IMG/VR virus record: IMGVR_UViG_3300042868_010462
Location: 62,001 to 126,000 of that record
Length of the DNA stretch: 64,000 nt
Reading direction: 5' to 3' (one strand)
Source: a virus
Shown here in pieces: positions 16,729-23,849 of the stretch. Made by a program: the position numbers and the translations under genes. Below the pieces are notes generated by a model. The model was not told the origin of the DNA. It was given only the letters and a program-made list of their open reading frames with translations, and made no database searches. How positions within the stretch are numbered: the first letter of the stretch is position 1; every line of letters begins with the position of its first letter.

Positions 16729-16989
16729 TTATAATTTATTGAAATCTTCCCTCATTTTTGAGAGTTGGTATTCCGTTGTTTTTCTTTCACTATCTAAGAT
16801 TGATTTGATAAAATCATCACCACCTAACTTGATAAAACGATTGATTTTAAAGTTACAAGTTGATGTCCCCTTTATCTCCATTTCCAATTTTTTTGACTCA
16901 ATTAAGTTATTGATTGTTGATAACTTGAACTCCAAATTAACTATTGTTTCTTTGAGTTTTTTTATCTCATTGTATTTTTCTTCTGTCAT
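16729..16989 (-). CDS. Small coiled-coil hypothetical protein
   Basis: 86 residues, two helices of heptad-like charged sequence around a short GTSTCNFKINRFIKLGGDDF segment. No family recognised. Confidence 0.5.
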   Translation of the reverse strand: MTEEKYNEIKKLKETIVNLEFKLSTINNLIESKKLEMEIKGTSTCNFKINRFIKLGGDDFIKSILDSERKTTEYQLSKMREDFNKL

Positions 16990-16995
16990 AATATT

Positions 16996-17487
16996 TTATA
17001 CTAATTGTAAGTTATTTTCTTCACAAAACCAATAGGGAACATCACGATTTTTCCAAGAAACAAAATCTTTTTTTGCACCAATATAATAGTTTCTATATGA
17101 TTGAATTACATCTTTAACCTTATATTCATCAGGCATTGCTTTGGGTGGTTCAGTGAAATCCTTATCCTTTACATTAATTGGATTCATTACACACCATTCA
17201 ATAACATCTTGTGATTTATGTCTTTTACCATAACGATAAGTGTATTCTTTACACAACTCCAACCCCAATTCACATAGGTAATAATAGTTAGATAATGACT
17301 CTCTAACCCATATTGAACAGGGGTGGTTTTTGTGTGATAATTTATATGGAATATCTAAACCTGAGTTTGTAACATGGTGAGCACCACACAAAAGTTGAGC
17401 CGCCTCCAATAGTTGTTTAACACAATGTTTATCACAATGATATCTTGCACACTTGATGACATCATAATCCAATAAAAAAATATTCAT
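16996..17487 (-). CDS. Conserved phage protein (HCDKHxVK family)
   Basis: 163 residues. The start MNIFLLDYDVIKCARYHCDKHCVKQLLEAAQLL, the NHPCSIWVRESLSNYYYL segment and the end KDFVSWKNRDVPYWF match a protein family widely seen in large phages with conserved His, Cys, Asp and Trp residues. Biochemical role unknown to me; the polar conserved residues suggest an enzyme. Confidence 0.65.
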   Translation of the reverse strand: MNIFLLDYDVIKCARYHCDKHCVKQLLEAAQLLCGAHHVTNSGLDIPYKLSHKNHPCSIWVRESLSNYYYLCELGLELCKEYTYRYGKRHKSQDVIEWCVMNPINVKDKDFTEPPKAMPDEYKVKDVIQSYRNYYIGAKKDFVSWKNRDVPYWFCEENNLQLV

Positions 17488-17508
17488 AAATTGAGTGAAA
17501 ATAATTAA

Positions 17509-18477
17509 TTAATAGCTATACCTTTCAAAACTTTTCAACCCTGATTGACTCAAAACAATATCACCACATTTTATTAAATCCTCAATTATTTTTTTTGGAA
17601 TATATGGCGACTCCTTTTCAGTTATCACAACAAAGTTACTACCATATTTTTTAATTCCCAAACTTAACTTCAAAGAATTATCTTTATAATTCAATAAACT
17701 TGTGGGTTTTATCTCATAGATGGTTTTACCATCCGTAAAATCAGGATAATACATTTTACATCGGTTACCAATATTGTACTCAATACCATATTGATTATTC
17801 TCACAACTTTCATAAACTATACTACAATTATTAATTAAGAATGAAAGTTCCAAAGAACTTCTAAAATATAACCCTTTAAACCAACCATTTAAGTGTTTGG
17901 TGTTCATAGGATAACTTATAAATCTATCTTTATCTTTATTATTGGTATGAAATTGAATTAAAGAATCTTTAATTTTTCTTTTGGTTGTTTCATTATGATA
18001 TATCGTACCATTTCTTTTTTTTGAATCAATTATGTTTTTTTGCCATCCTTCTGTTCTAGGGCTTTTTTTCCCTTTATTACTTTCACTAATTCTAACAGAT
18101 ACCTCAATCATTTTTGATGGATTATCAACTCCAAACTTCTCCATCATTGTTTTTTTTCGTTGTAATTCCTTCTTTTTTTGGTCAGTACTTTCAATTCTTT
18201 TTTTAATAGTTGAATCACTTTGTTTTTTACCTTTCCAAAATCCTCGTTCAATTGATTTGTTTTTATCTCTACACTCCATTGAACAATTTTCCAAATAACC
18301 AACACTAAGATTTCTAAATGATGTCAAATTACCACATACAAAACATTTATCCCCATCAGCTTCCAATATATACTTGTCATAGTAATCTTTTGATGATATA
18401 TTATGTTTTGAGTTAAAGTGTGATGATAGAGCTTTTGGATTTTTGAACTCACAATCACATATTTTACATTTTTCCAT
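17509..18477 (-). CDS. Putative free-standing homing endonuclease, PD-(D/E)xK type
   Basis: 322 residues. N-terminal C2H2-like finger (CKICDCEFKNPKALSSHFNSKH), a second Cys pair set (CFVCGN...C...C), NUMOD3-like repeats (KGKKQSDSTIKKRIES, NKGKKSPRTE), the phrase KFGVDNPSKM, then a nuclease-like core FRSSLELSFL...YYPDF...IYEIKP giving E, D and ExK. DNA-binding modules plus a PD-(D/E)xK core define several phage homing nucleases. TATTTATA lies 11 nt upstream, so it has its own promoter. Confidence 0.7.
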   Translation of the reverse strand: MEKCKICDCEFKNPKALSSHFNSKHNISSKDYYDKYILEADGDKCFVCGNLTSFRNLSVGYLENCSMECRDKNKSIERGFWKGKKQSDSTIKKRIESTDQKKKELQRKKTMMEKFGVDNPSKMIEVSVRISESNKGKKSPRTEGWQKNIIDSKKRNGTIYHNETTKRKIKDSLIQFHTNNKDKDRFISYPMNTKHLNGWFKGLYFRSSLELSFLINNCSIVYESCENNQYGIEYNIGNRCKMYYPDFTDGKTIYEIKPTSLLNYKDNSLKLSLGIKKYGSNFVVITEKESPYIPKKIIEDLIKCGDIVLSQSGLKSFERYSY

Positions 18478-18488
18478 ATACTTTTTAT

Positions 18489-18496
18489 TATAAATA
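18489..18496 (-). promoter_or_regulatory. TATTTATA promoter-like motif
   Basis: Exact motif 11 nt upstream of the start at 18477. Confidence 0.4.
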
Positions 18497-18560
18497 TATA
18501 GATGTTAAGAAAGGTTTCTAAAATCTTTCTGTTAATATGTCTATCAAAAAATATTCATTA

Positions 18561-18983
18561 TTATTTTTCTTGAATGGTGAACGGATGAACTTTCAATTTT
18601 GCGGTTTGTTCCTTATCCAAATGTTTTAAGAAACCATTAATATAATTAACAATATTAGCAGCTCCAACAGGATTGGCGGAGTGAACATATATTTGAGGGA
18701 AAGGACTTGTAAAGTTGTCCATATAGTGACCAACCAACCATTTTGCGGCATCATATCCAGTTTTTTCTTCGATGTTATCATAATCCAATATTCCTTTTTT
18801 AATTACATTTCTAAAATATTCCTCAACCGCAGTATCACCCAAATCGTGGTCAAATGAAATAACATCAACATTGTCCAAACCAAGTTCGTTAATCTTCTTG
18901 ATAAAAGCACCATAGTTTCTAACAACAATCCAATCTTTGTCATCAGGAGTTCTTTCATCATCCAAATAGATTTTATATTTCAT
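18561..18983 (-). CDS. Cyclic-phosphate processing receiver (cREC) domain protein
   Basis: 140 residues. The order YLDDERTP, VISFDHDLG, GYDAAKWLV, IYVHSANPVGAANI matches the cREC domain, a receiver-fold family predicted to act on cyclic phosphate ends or nucleotides, often linked with RNA repair. It is a single domain here. It overlaps the upstream 54-residue gene by 11 nt. Confidence 0.75.
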   Translation of the reverse strand: MKYKIYLDDERTPDDKDWIVVRNYGAFIKKINELGLDNVDVISFDHDLGDTAVEEYFRNVIKKGILDYDNIEEKTGYDAAKWLVGHYMDNFTSPFPQIYVHSANPVGAANIVNYINGFLKHLDKEQTAKLKVHPFTIQEK

Positions 18984-19137
18984 AGACCAGTTTTTTGTTT
19001 TTACGAGAATATTGTTTTGAACTTTTATGAACCTTGGTTATAGCAGAATAGCCATGGGGGTTCTTCTCTAAATATACCAATCGTGCACCATTTCCTATTG
19101 CATTGATTGTTATTTGGACTTTATTTTTCGTTTTCAT
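18973..19137 (-). CDS. Small basic hypothetical protein
   Basis: 54 residues starting MKTKNKVQITINAIGNGARL and ending KNKKLVYEI, strongly basic. Overlaps the cREC gene by 11 nt, supporting a translated, coupled gene. No known family. Confidence 0.5.
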   Translation of the reverse strand: MKTKNKVQITINAIGNGARLVYLEKNPHGYSAITKVHKSSKQYSRKNKKLVYEI

Positions 19138-19176
19138 AATATTCTATGTTTGTCCAACAAATATAAAAACAATTTT

Positions 19177-19491
19177 CTATTCGTACAATTTTTTTCTAAC
19201 AAATTCTCCCAAATCAGCATCATTTGGATGATTCAATATTTCTTCCCTCTTTACACAATAAATCTGTTTTGATGGTAAATCATTTGCATCCATTTGATAA
19301 AAATCAACTAACTCAATAACTCTCATCAATTTGTGTGTGGTCTCACCAGTATCCCCCCATTCACTTATAACATGATATTTTTGTTCCCAACCTGAGGGGA
19401 GTATTTTAACTGAGAAAGGTTCAGCTTCACCATGCGGAAATATGGTGGTAATATTTGGTCTTTTTTTAACTACGAGATTCTTATTTTTCAT
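19177..19491 (-). CDS. Small hypothetical protein
   Basis: 104 residues, mixed beta and helix (FSVKILPSGWEQKYHVISEWGD). No recognised domain. Overlaps the upstream membrane gene by 11 nt. Confidence 0.5.
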   Translation of the reverse strand: MKNKNLVVKKRPNITTIFPHGEAEPFSVKILPSGWEQKYHVISEWGDTGETTHKLMRVIELVDFYQMDANDLPSKQIYCVKREEILNHPNDADLGEFVRKKLYE

Positions 19492-19696
19492 TGAAAAAAT
19501 GTTTTGATATTAGATAAGAAAATATAAGAATTATAATCTCACAGGTCAACAAGAAACAAATGGAAGTGTCCGCATACGAGTGATTCATAATTATACTTTT
19601 TACTTCCTCAAATTCGAATATATTGAATGTACTAAAATGATAAGCACCTAACATATAAAACATTAGGTTTAATACTAAAACAACACCGATTTTCAT
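19481..19696 (-). CDS. Small two-helix membrane protein
   Basis: 71 residues with transmembrane segments at about 3-20 (IGVVLVLNLMFYMLGAYHF) and about 44-63 (TSICFLLTCEIIILIFSYLI). No family recognised. Confidence 0.5.
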   Translation of the reverse strand: MKIGVVLVLNLMFYMLGAYHFSTFNIFEFEEVKSIIMNHSYADTSICFLLTCEIIILIFSYLISKHFFNEK

Positions 19697-19724
19697 TTGA
19701 AATATAATTTTTAAGGTAAGTGAA

Positions 19725-19904
19725 TCAATCTCTGTTTCTCATATGAATTGGTAACATCCTATGCGTAGCAACCTTTTTTTTGAGATTTGGACTTTTCATT
19801 TTGTGTCTCAAACTTGCTTGTGGATATGAATGACAGGTAGGTCTTTGAAAGACAACACAAGAGGAAAGTGTTAAAAATAAAAATAGTATTAATATCTTTT
19901 TCAT
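19725..19904 (-). CDS. Small basic lipoprotein
   Basis: 59 residues: MKKILILFLFLTLSSC gives a signal peptide with lipobox LSSC, followed by a short basic mature chain. Too short to be an enzyme; probably membrane-tethered. Confidence 0.55.
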   Translation of the reverse strand: MKKILILFLFLTLSSCVVFQRPTCHSYPQASLRHKMKSPNLKKKVATHRMLPIHMRNRD

Positions 19905-19998
19905 TATAATAAATATCCTACAAATCAGTATCTAAAAATCCAAACAAATAAAAAATTAACAGAACTAATAACATTATGTATAACATATAAATTTTTTG

Positions 19999-20075
19999 TA
20001 CCCCCTGAGAGAATCGAACTCTCAATCAAAACATCATCCTAAATGATGCGCGTCTACCTATTCCGCCAAGGGGGT
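19999..20075 (-). tRNA. tRNA-Leu (anticodon UAG)
   Basis: Acceptor ACCCCCT/AGGGGGT, anticodon stem CATCA/TGATG with loop TTTAGGA, T-arm GAGAG TTCGATT CTCTC. Leu-type D-arm (GCGGAATAGGTAGACGC). The variable region is short for Leu. Confidence 0.88.
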
Positions 20076-20082
20076 ATTTTTG

Positions 20083-20167
20083 TAGTCGGAGCGGGACTCG
20101 AACCCGCACGAACCTTTCGATTCAAAGGATTTTAAGTCCTTCGTGTCTGCCATTTCACCACCCAACC
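20083..20167 (-). tRNA. tRNA-Leu (anticodon UAA)
   Basis: 85 nt, acceptor GGTTGGG/TCCGACT with wobble pairs, anticodon loop CTTAAAA, class II variable arm with a GAAA loop, T-loop TTCGAGT. Confidence 0.9.
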
Positions 20168-20171
20168 AACA

Positions 20172-20303
20172 TTACAATCCAAATCCCACCTTAATGAGAT
20201 AAACCAAACCTAGTACAATTATAGCCAACATCGTACCCGCAAACATCTGTGAAGAAAATTTAATTTGTTCTTCAGTTTTTCCTTGATTTTTGTTTTCCAT
20301 CAT
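20172..20303 (-). CDS. Small single-pass membrane protein
   Basis: 43 residues starting MMENKNQGKTEEQIKFSS with one transmembrane helix near the C terminus (GTMLAIIVLGLVYLI). Overlaps the stop of the upstream gene by 4 nt (ATGA type). Confidence 0.5.
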   Translation of the reverse strand: MMENKNQGKTEEQIKFSSQMFAGTMLAIIVLGLVYLIKVGFGL

Positions 20304-20542
20304 AAAAATTTTTGAAAGTCCATAAAATGTTTATCAACCCACATTTTTCCTGTTACTTGTGTTGGATGTTCCGTTTTACTTTTATCGAATAATTCAGCCA
20401 TCGTTTTTCTTTCATTATCTAACTCATCCCAAAGATAAGATATCGCCAAGTTTAATTTCCGTTTTTCCTCAGTACCAACCTCGGACTCTCTGACAAGTTT
20501 TTCTAACTTTGCTATAACATTTTGAATGGGGGTGTTTTTCAT
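20300..20542 (-). CDS. Small helical hypothetical protein
   Basis: About 80 residues from the ATG at 20542 (MKNTPIQNVIAKLEKLVRES); an upstream in-frame start at 20614 would overlap the neighbouring gene, so it is not preferred. Helical and charged, no recognised family. Confidence 0.5.
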   Translation of the reverse strand: MKNTPIQNVIAKLEKLVRESEVGTEEKRKLNLAISYLWDELDNERKTMAELFDKSKTEHPTQVTGKMWVDKHFMDFQKFL

Positions 20543-20558
20543 CACAACTTTAATTTTT

Positions 20559-20735
20559 TTAATTGTTAATGTCAAGTTCCAACTGACTCTCACTAAATAT
20601 GTGCAACATTCCATTGTCGATTAATTCAGCAACAATTCTTGTGTCACCTGATGTTGTTTGAAATACCGCTACTACGATACCAGGGAACTTATACCCTTTT
20701 GGTTTGTAAACCTTGTCTCCTACTTTGAACTTCAT
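20559..20735 (-). CDS. Small KOW/SH3-like protein
   Basis: 58 residues: MKFKVGDKVYKPKGYKFPGI then IVAELIDNGMLHIFSESQLE. This compact beta-barrel-like pattern (GDkVykp-GY-FpG, HIFse-qLe) recurs in phage genomes; it may bind nucleic acid or protein. Function unknown. Confidence 0.6.
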   Translation of the reverse strand: MKFKVGDKVYKPKGYKFPGIVVAVFQTTSGDTRIVAELIDNGMLHIFSESQLELDINN

Positions 20736-20741
20736 TTTTTT

Positions 20742-21146
20742 CTATTTTAAATAATTAACATGTATTGAATGAAAACCCTCACTCCTATTTATTTTCAATT
20801 CCATCCTTGAACCAGTAACATAATCAACCCAAACATTTTCACCAACTTTCACATATGGCTCCAAATCTTTATAAGATTTGTTTAACATCTTGATTGGTCT
20901 GTAAACACTCCAATTTGCACAATATTCTACCCCATTACTTTCAACAAAAATGAACCCATAACTTTCCAATTGTTTCTCGTCCATATACACAATATCATAA
21001 TAATAAGTAAAAATCTTTAACCCATCAATGAATTCTGTTTTGTGATTTGTACCTAGATTTTTTTCAATTTGTTGGGAAGATAAACCCAGTTGTGCAAATG
21101 TTAAAAATGGTAAAAATAATAATAGAAATAAAATCGTTTTTTTCAT
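20742..21146 (-). CDS. Secreted hypothetical protein
   Basis: 134 residues with a clear signal peptide (MKKTILFLLLFLPFLTFAQ, cleavage after FAQ region), then a beta-rich mature part with one Cys (GVEYCANW). No family recognised. Confidence 0.55.
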   Translation of the reverse strand: MKKTILFLLLFLPFLTFAQLGLSSQQIEKNLGTNHKTEFIDGLKIFTYYYDIVYMDEKQLESYGFIFVESNGVEYCANWSVYRPIKMLNKSYKDLEPYVKVGENVWVDYVTGSRMELKINRSEGFHSIHVNYLK

Positions 21147-21160
21147 AATTTTTGTTTTAG

Positions 21161-21247
21161 TACACCCAGTAGGACTCGAACCTACAACGACCTTTCGGTA
21201 CCACTCCGCTTAGAAGGCGGGCATTCTTCCAATTGAATTATGGGTGC
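21161..21247 (-). tRNA. tRNA-Arg (anticodon UCU) with long variable arm
   Basis: 87 nt. Acceptor GCACCCA/TGGGTGT, anticodon loop CTTCTAA, T-arm GTAGG TTCGAGT CCTAC. A 20-nt variable region with ACC-GAAA-GGT forms an extra arm, which is unusual for Arg. Confidence 0.75.
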
Positions 21248-21350
21248 TAATCGATTGTCTTTCCAATCTGTCAGGTACTTCTATACCAATGAGACGAATT
21301 GTTTTTTTTTCAGTCGCATTACTTTCTGGAACTTCGTCAAAACCAAGTTG
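21248..21350. other. Non-coding stretch, possible tRNA remnant
   Basis: No gene found. The minus strand reads like the 5' half of a tRNA (TCTCATTGGTATAGAAGTACC resembles a D-arm) with a hairpin GATTG/CAATC but no T-arm. Confidence 0.3.
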
Positions 21351-21431
21351 TAGTCAGTATAGGAATCGAACCCATATAATTTCATCTCAAGTCTAAGACT
21401 CGGAATTACTGTAACCACCCAGTGACTGACT
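21351..21431 (-). tRNA. Divergent tRNA or tRNA-like gene, identity unclear
   Basis: 81 nt. Acceptor AGTCAGT/ACTGACT and T-arm ATGGG TTCGATT CCTAT are good. The best anticodon stem CGAG/CTTG leaves loop TCTTAGA, which has C at position 33 and would read as anticodon UUA; extra nucleotides lie between D- and anticodon arms. Shares its acceptor type with 21648-21754 and 22424-22504. Confidence 0.5.
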
Positions 21432-21647
21432 TTCCCCCACCTTGAGATTACTGGTGAGTAGTTATTTCGGTTTTTATGCTATTCAAAAAACCTGTTGGGC
21501 ATCCCCACTGAAAAAAGTCACACATACGAAGGAGGGGGTGTGCTGCCGCCTTTAACCCTAAGAATCGGCATTCCGTTGTCCGATTTGAACGAGTTCATTG
21601 TTAAATGAGTCTTGAACCAAAGACTGCTGAGTATCTCTTACTCATTG
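21432..21647. other. Structured non-coding stretch
   Basis: No open frame. Several inverted repeats: CACAC/GTGTG near 21510, AATCGG/CCGATT near 21570-21595, and a tRNA-like fold closed by AATGAGT/ACTCATT at 21604-21646. Confidence 0.35.
21604..21646. other. Minihelix-like element with 7-bp closing stem
   Basis: AATGAGT/ACTCATT encloses a GTCTT/AAGAC hairpin with loop TGGTTC, like an acceptor and T-arm with the rest of a tRNA lost. Confidence 0.3.
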
Positions 21648-21754
21648 TAGTCAGGACAGGATTCGAACCTGTAAAATCTTTTATCTGGTTTAGGGTAGGT
21701 TCTATTCCTATCTCCTTCCAAAACATATAGCGTCTACCATTCCGCCACCTGACT
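21648..21754 (-). tRNA. Unusually long tRNA-like gene
   Basis: 107 nt. Acceptor AGTCAGG/CCTGACT, Leu-like D-arm (GGCGGAATGGTAGACGC) and perfect T-arm ACAGG TTCGAAT CCTGT. The middle carries about 20 extra nucleotides; the best anticodon hairpin TAGG/CCTA gives loop AATAGAA (UAG, Leu, but A at position 33). May be disrupted, or contain an insertion. Confidence 0.5.
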
Positions 21755-21759
21755 AAATT

Positions 21760-22020
21760 TTAATTCAGTGCATCTATTTCCATACAATACAAACCGAACT
21801 CTTGTATTTCATCACCATATCTATACTTGTAAGTTCCCTCATAAATGTCGGGATAACTACTATCATAAGGAAAATAACCCAAGTATTCAACATCCTTATC
21901 TTCAAAGTAGGGTGGTAATCCCATATACTCATCCAAGAGTTGTTTGACCTTTTCAACTGTCGTTGCAGTTAGTACTGGGATTTTATCTTCCCTATCTACT
22001 ATAAGATATATTAGTGCCAT
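21760..22020 (-). CDS. Small acidic hypothetical protein
   Basis: 86 residues (MALIYLIVDREDKIPVLTAT...), acidic and Tyr-rich, no recognised family. Overlaps the upstream Lys-rich gene by 10 nt. Confidence 0.55.
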   Translation of the reverse strand: MALIYLIVDREDKIPVLTATTVEKVKQLLDEYMGLPPYFEDKDVEYLGYFPYDSSYPDIYEGTYKYRYGDEIQEFGLYCMEIDALN

Positions 22021-22391
22021 TGTTGTAAACTTTTATTTATATTAATTTTTGTCAATTTTTTTTTTCTTTTTTTTTTATTTTTTTCTTTTCCTTTTTTTTC
22101 TTTTATTTTTTTTTCTTTTGTTTTTACGACTTCCACCAAATCCATTTCTGGGTCAGATAATTCTTGATAACCAAACATTGAAAAGTCAGAAATATAAGAC
22201 CACCACTTTCCATCAAAAACATATCTTTCATGGTCTATTTTTGGTTTTTTATTGTCAATGCTTTTACCAAAATAAATTCCATCCCATCCATCTCTTTTCC
22301 CTTCTATTGGTGGATTACCCTTGATAATTTTTACTAATCTACCATCTCTACTCTTGTAAGTTTTACCTACTTCTAAAATTATATTTTCCAT
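22011..22391 (-). CDS. Small protein with extreme Lys-rich tail
   Basis: 126 residues from the ATG at 22391 (MENIILEVGKTYKSRDGRL); a longer frame upstream runs through a tRNA and is rejected. The N-terminal 90 residues resemble a small beta-barrel. Residues about 92-118 are mostly Lys/Glu (EKKIKEKKGKEKNKKKRKKK), encoded by a poly-purine tract, suggesting nucleic-acid binding. Confidence 0.55.
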   Translation of the reverse strand: MENIILEVGKTYKSRDGRLVKIIKGNPPIEGKRDGWDGIYFGKSIDNKKPKIDHERYVFDGKWWSYISDFSMFGYQELSDPEMDLVEVVKTKEKKIKEKKGKEKNKKKRKKKLTKININKSLQQWH

Positions 22392-22423
22392 ATTTATAAT
22401 TTTTATTTTTTTAAATAAGTTAG

Positions 22424-22504
22424 TAGTCAGGACAGGATTCGAACTTGTGACGATAAACGCAGATGTGTACCTCATCTTGGCAGCTCCAATTCTGCCACCT
22501 GACT
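22424..22504 (-). tRNA. Divergent tRNA-like gene, possible tRNA-Tyr (GUA)
   Basis: 81 nt. Acceptor AGTCAGG/CCTGACT identical to 21648-21754, D-stem GGCAG/CTGCC, anticodon stem AGATG/CATCT with loop AGGTACA. GUA would be Tyr, but position 33 is G instead of U and the T-stem ACAAG/CCTGT has a mismatch. A canonical tRNA-Tyr exists at 25083. Confidence 0.5.
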
Positions 22505-22604
22505 TTGTTTGTTTAAACTTTTCGGTTTTCCTATTCAAAACCTTAACGTCAGGCAACAATCTAAGTGTCAGCCACTACTTGTGAATTATTAGGTGTCACA
22601 ACCA

Positions 22605-22835
22605 TTAGAAATATTTTCTTGTAAGATATTCATCAGTTCCTAAACTTGGTGCGTTGTTATTTTCATCTAAATGAAGAAACATAAATCCTTTGTAAGCGTT
22701 GGCTTCTAATAGAATCTTTTCAATCATTGTGATGATTCCAAGTTTTTCTTCCATCATAATGTTTGGATGGGCTAATTGTTCGTTAGCGAAGTTTTTAATC
22801 ATCTCAACTTGGATTGTTTTTTTCTCTTTAGCCAT
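22605..22835 (-). CDS. Conserved small phage protein
   Basis: 76 residues, helical, ending with an aromatic-rich part (AYKGFMFLHLDENN...EYLTRKYF). The pattern (kxGi...iE-iL-ea--YkGF-fL) recurs in phage genomes; function unknown. Confidence 0.55.
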   Translation of the reverse strand: MAKEKKTIQVEMIKNFANEQLAHPNIMMEEKLGIITMIEKILLEANAYKGFMFLHLDENNNAPSLGTDEYLTRKYF

Positions 22836-22920
22836 TGTGTTATTGTTTAAGTGTTCACAAATATAGAAATAGATTTTTAATTACACAACCTTTGATGAAT
22901 AATTTTGAGAAAAATATTTG

Positions 22921-22991
22921 AGCGGATAGTTGGTACTGCCCCAACTTATCTAGTTTGGAAGACTAGAACATTACTTTTATGCTATGCCCGC
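22921..22991 (-). tRNA. tRNA-Gly (UCC) with non-canonical D- and T-loops
   Basis: 71 nt. Acceptor GCGGGCA/TATCCGC (one C-A mismatch), anticodon stem CTAGT/ACTAG with loop CTTCCAA, T-stem GTTGG/CCAAC. The T-loop is GGCAGTA instead of TTCRANN and the D-loop AAAAGTA lacks the GG pair, so the normal elbow cannot form. A canonical tRNA-Gly(UCC) lies at 28297. Confidence 0.72.
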
Positions 22992-22995
22992 TAAT

Positions 22996-23226
22996 TTACC
23001 TGAGATTCCAAATACCACCAGCAAAACACTTGAAGTCATTGTAACTTGTAACTCTTATAGGATTTTCTTCATATTTCCACCTATTACAAGTTATATAGAT
23101 TTCTCCTGTCCATTTATCCTTCTTGAGAAAGGTATAAATACCATTACGAGATTTGATATGGATTTTATCCCCATTTTTGAGGTTCTTAAACTGAGACAAT
23201 CTTATTTGTTCCATAAGTGATTCCAT
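22996..23226 (-). CDS. Small hypothetical protein
   Basis: 76 residues, basic and beta-rich (MESLMEQIRLSQFKNLKNGDKIHIKSR). No family recognised; the KNGDKIHIKSRNG segment hints at a small barrel. Confidence 0.5.
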   Translation of the reverse strand: MESLMEQIRLSQFKNLKNGDKIHIKSRNGIYTFLKKDKWTGEIYITCNRWKYEENPIRVTSYNDFKCFAGGIWNLR

Positions 23227-23246
23227 AGTATTTGAATAAAAAGTGG

Positions 23247-23318
23247 AGCCGGTATGAGGAATCGAACCCCATTATCTTGATTACAAGTCAAGCACATCAC
23301 CACTTATGCTTTACCGGC
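23247..23318 (-). tRNA. tRNA-Thr (UGU)
   Basis: Acceptor GCCGGT/ACCGGC, anticodon stem CTTGA/TCAAG with loop CTTGTAA, T-loop TTCGATT. Confidence 0.92.
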
Positions 23319-23325
23319 ATTTATA

Positions 23326-23598
23326 TTATCTTCTTTTATAAACATAAGTTATTGTATCACCAATCTTATAAACATCATTTCTCTTGGTTATAACAAACTC
23401 GTCACAATCAGTTGAATAATGATATCTTTTCCCATATTCAATGGTGGATGGTGATTCTGTAACATAAAATGTATCTATTACACATCTTTTAACAATATCC
23501 CCATCTTCAATTTCATTATAGTTTGTTCTATTTAGAATTGAAGCTAATAAAACAAATGAAACAAAAAATAAAAACAAACAAGGAATTAAATATTTCAT
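23326..23598 (-). CDS. Small membrane-anchored or exported protein
   Basis: 90 residues with an N-terminal hydrophobic segment (YLIPCLFLFFVSFVLLASIL) that may be an anchor, then a beta-rich domain ending GDTITYVYKRR. No family recognised. Adjoins the next gene with 2 nt spacing. Confidence 0.5.
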   Translation of the reverse strand: MKYLIPCLFLFFVSFVLLASILNRTNYNEIEDGDIVKRCVIDTFYVTESPSTIEYGKRYHYSTDCDEFVITKRNDVYKIGDTITYVYKRR

Positions 23599-23600
23599 CT

Positions 23601-23849
23601 TTAAACTTTTAACAAATAAATTAATAATGAACCCAAAGTATAACCAATACTGGAAGCCAAGGCCATCTTGATTCTTTCATTCCAATTCTTTGATTCAACC
23701 ATATAACCAACAAATGGTAATCCCAAAAATGGCCCGATACAAGCCCAAAAAATCATCATAAAATCTCTATCAGCAACCGTTGCAATATACATAGTTGCGG
23801 CCAACTCAATAACAAATGATGCGATACCAATTATAATATATTTTTTCAT
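23601..23849 (-). CDS. Small integral membrane protein
   Basis: 82 residues, about three hydrophobic helices (IIIGIASFVIELAATMYIA, FMMIFWACIGPFLGLPFVGY, ASSIGYTLGSLLIYLL). Overlaps the SGNH gene by 4 nt. Confidence 0.55.
   Translation of the reverse strand: MKKYIIIGIASFVIELAATMYIATVADRDFMMIFWACIGPFLGLPFVGYMVESKNWNERIKMALASSIGYTLGSLLIYLLKV

Noticed and set aside
21351-21431. Ochre suppressor tRNA (anticodon UUA)
   Set aside because: The loop has C instead of U at position 33 and extra nucleotides separate the arms, so the anticodon call is not reliable. Genes in the window end normally at TAA.
22045-22130. Polypyrimidine tract as a separate RNA or regulatory element
   Set aside because: It is the complement of the Lys-rich codons of the gene on the minus strand.
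22392-22559. Longer frame of the Lys-rich protein upstream of 22391
   Set aside because: It runs through the tRNA-like gene at 22424-22504; the ATG at 22391 is preferred.
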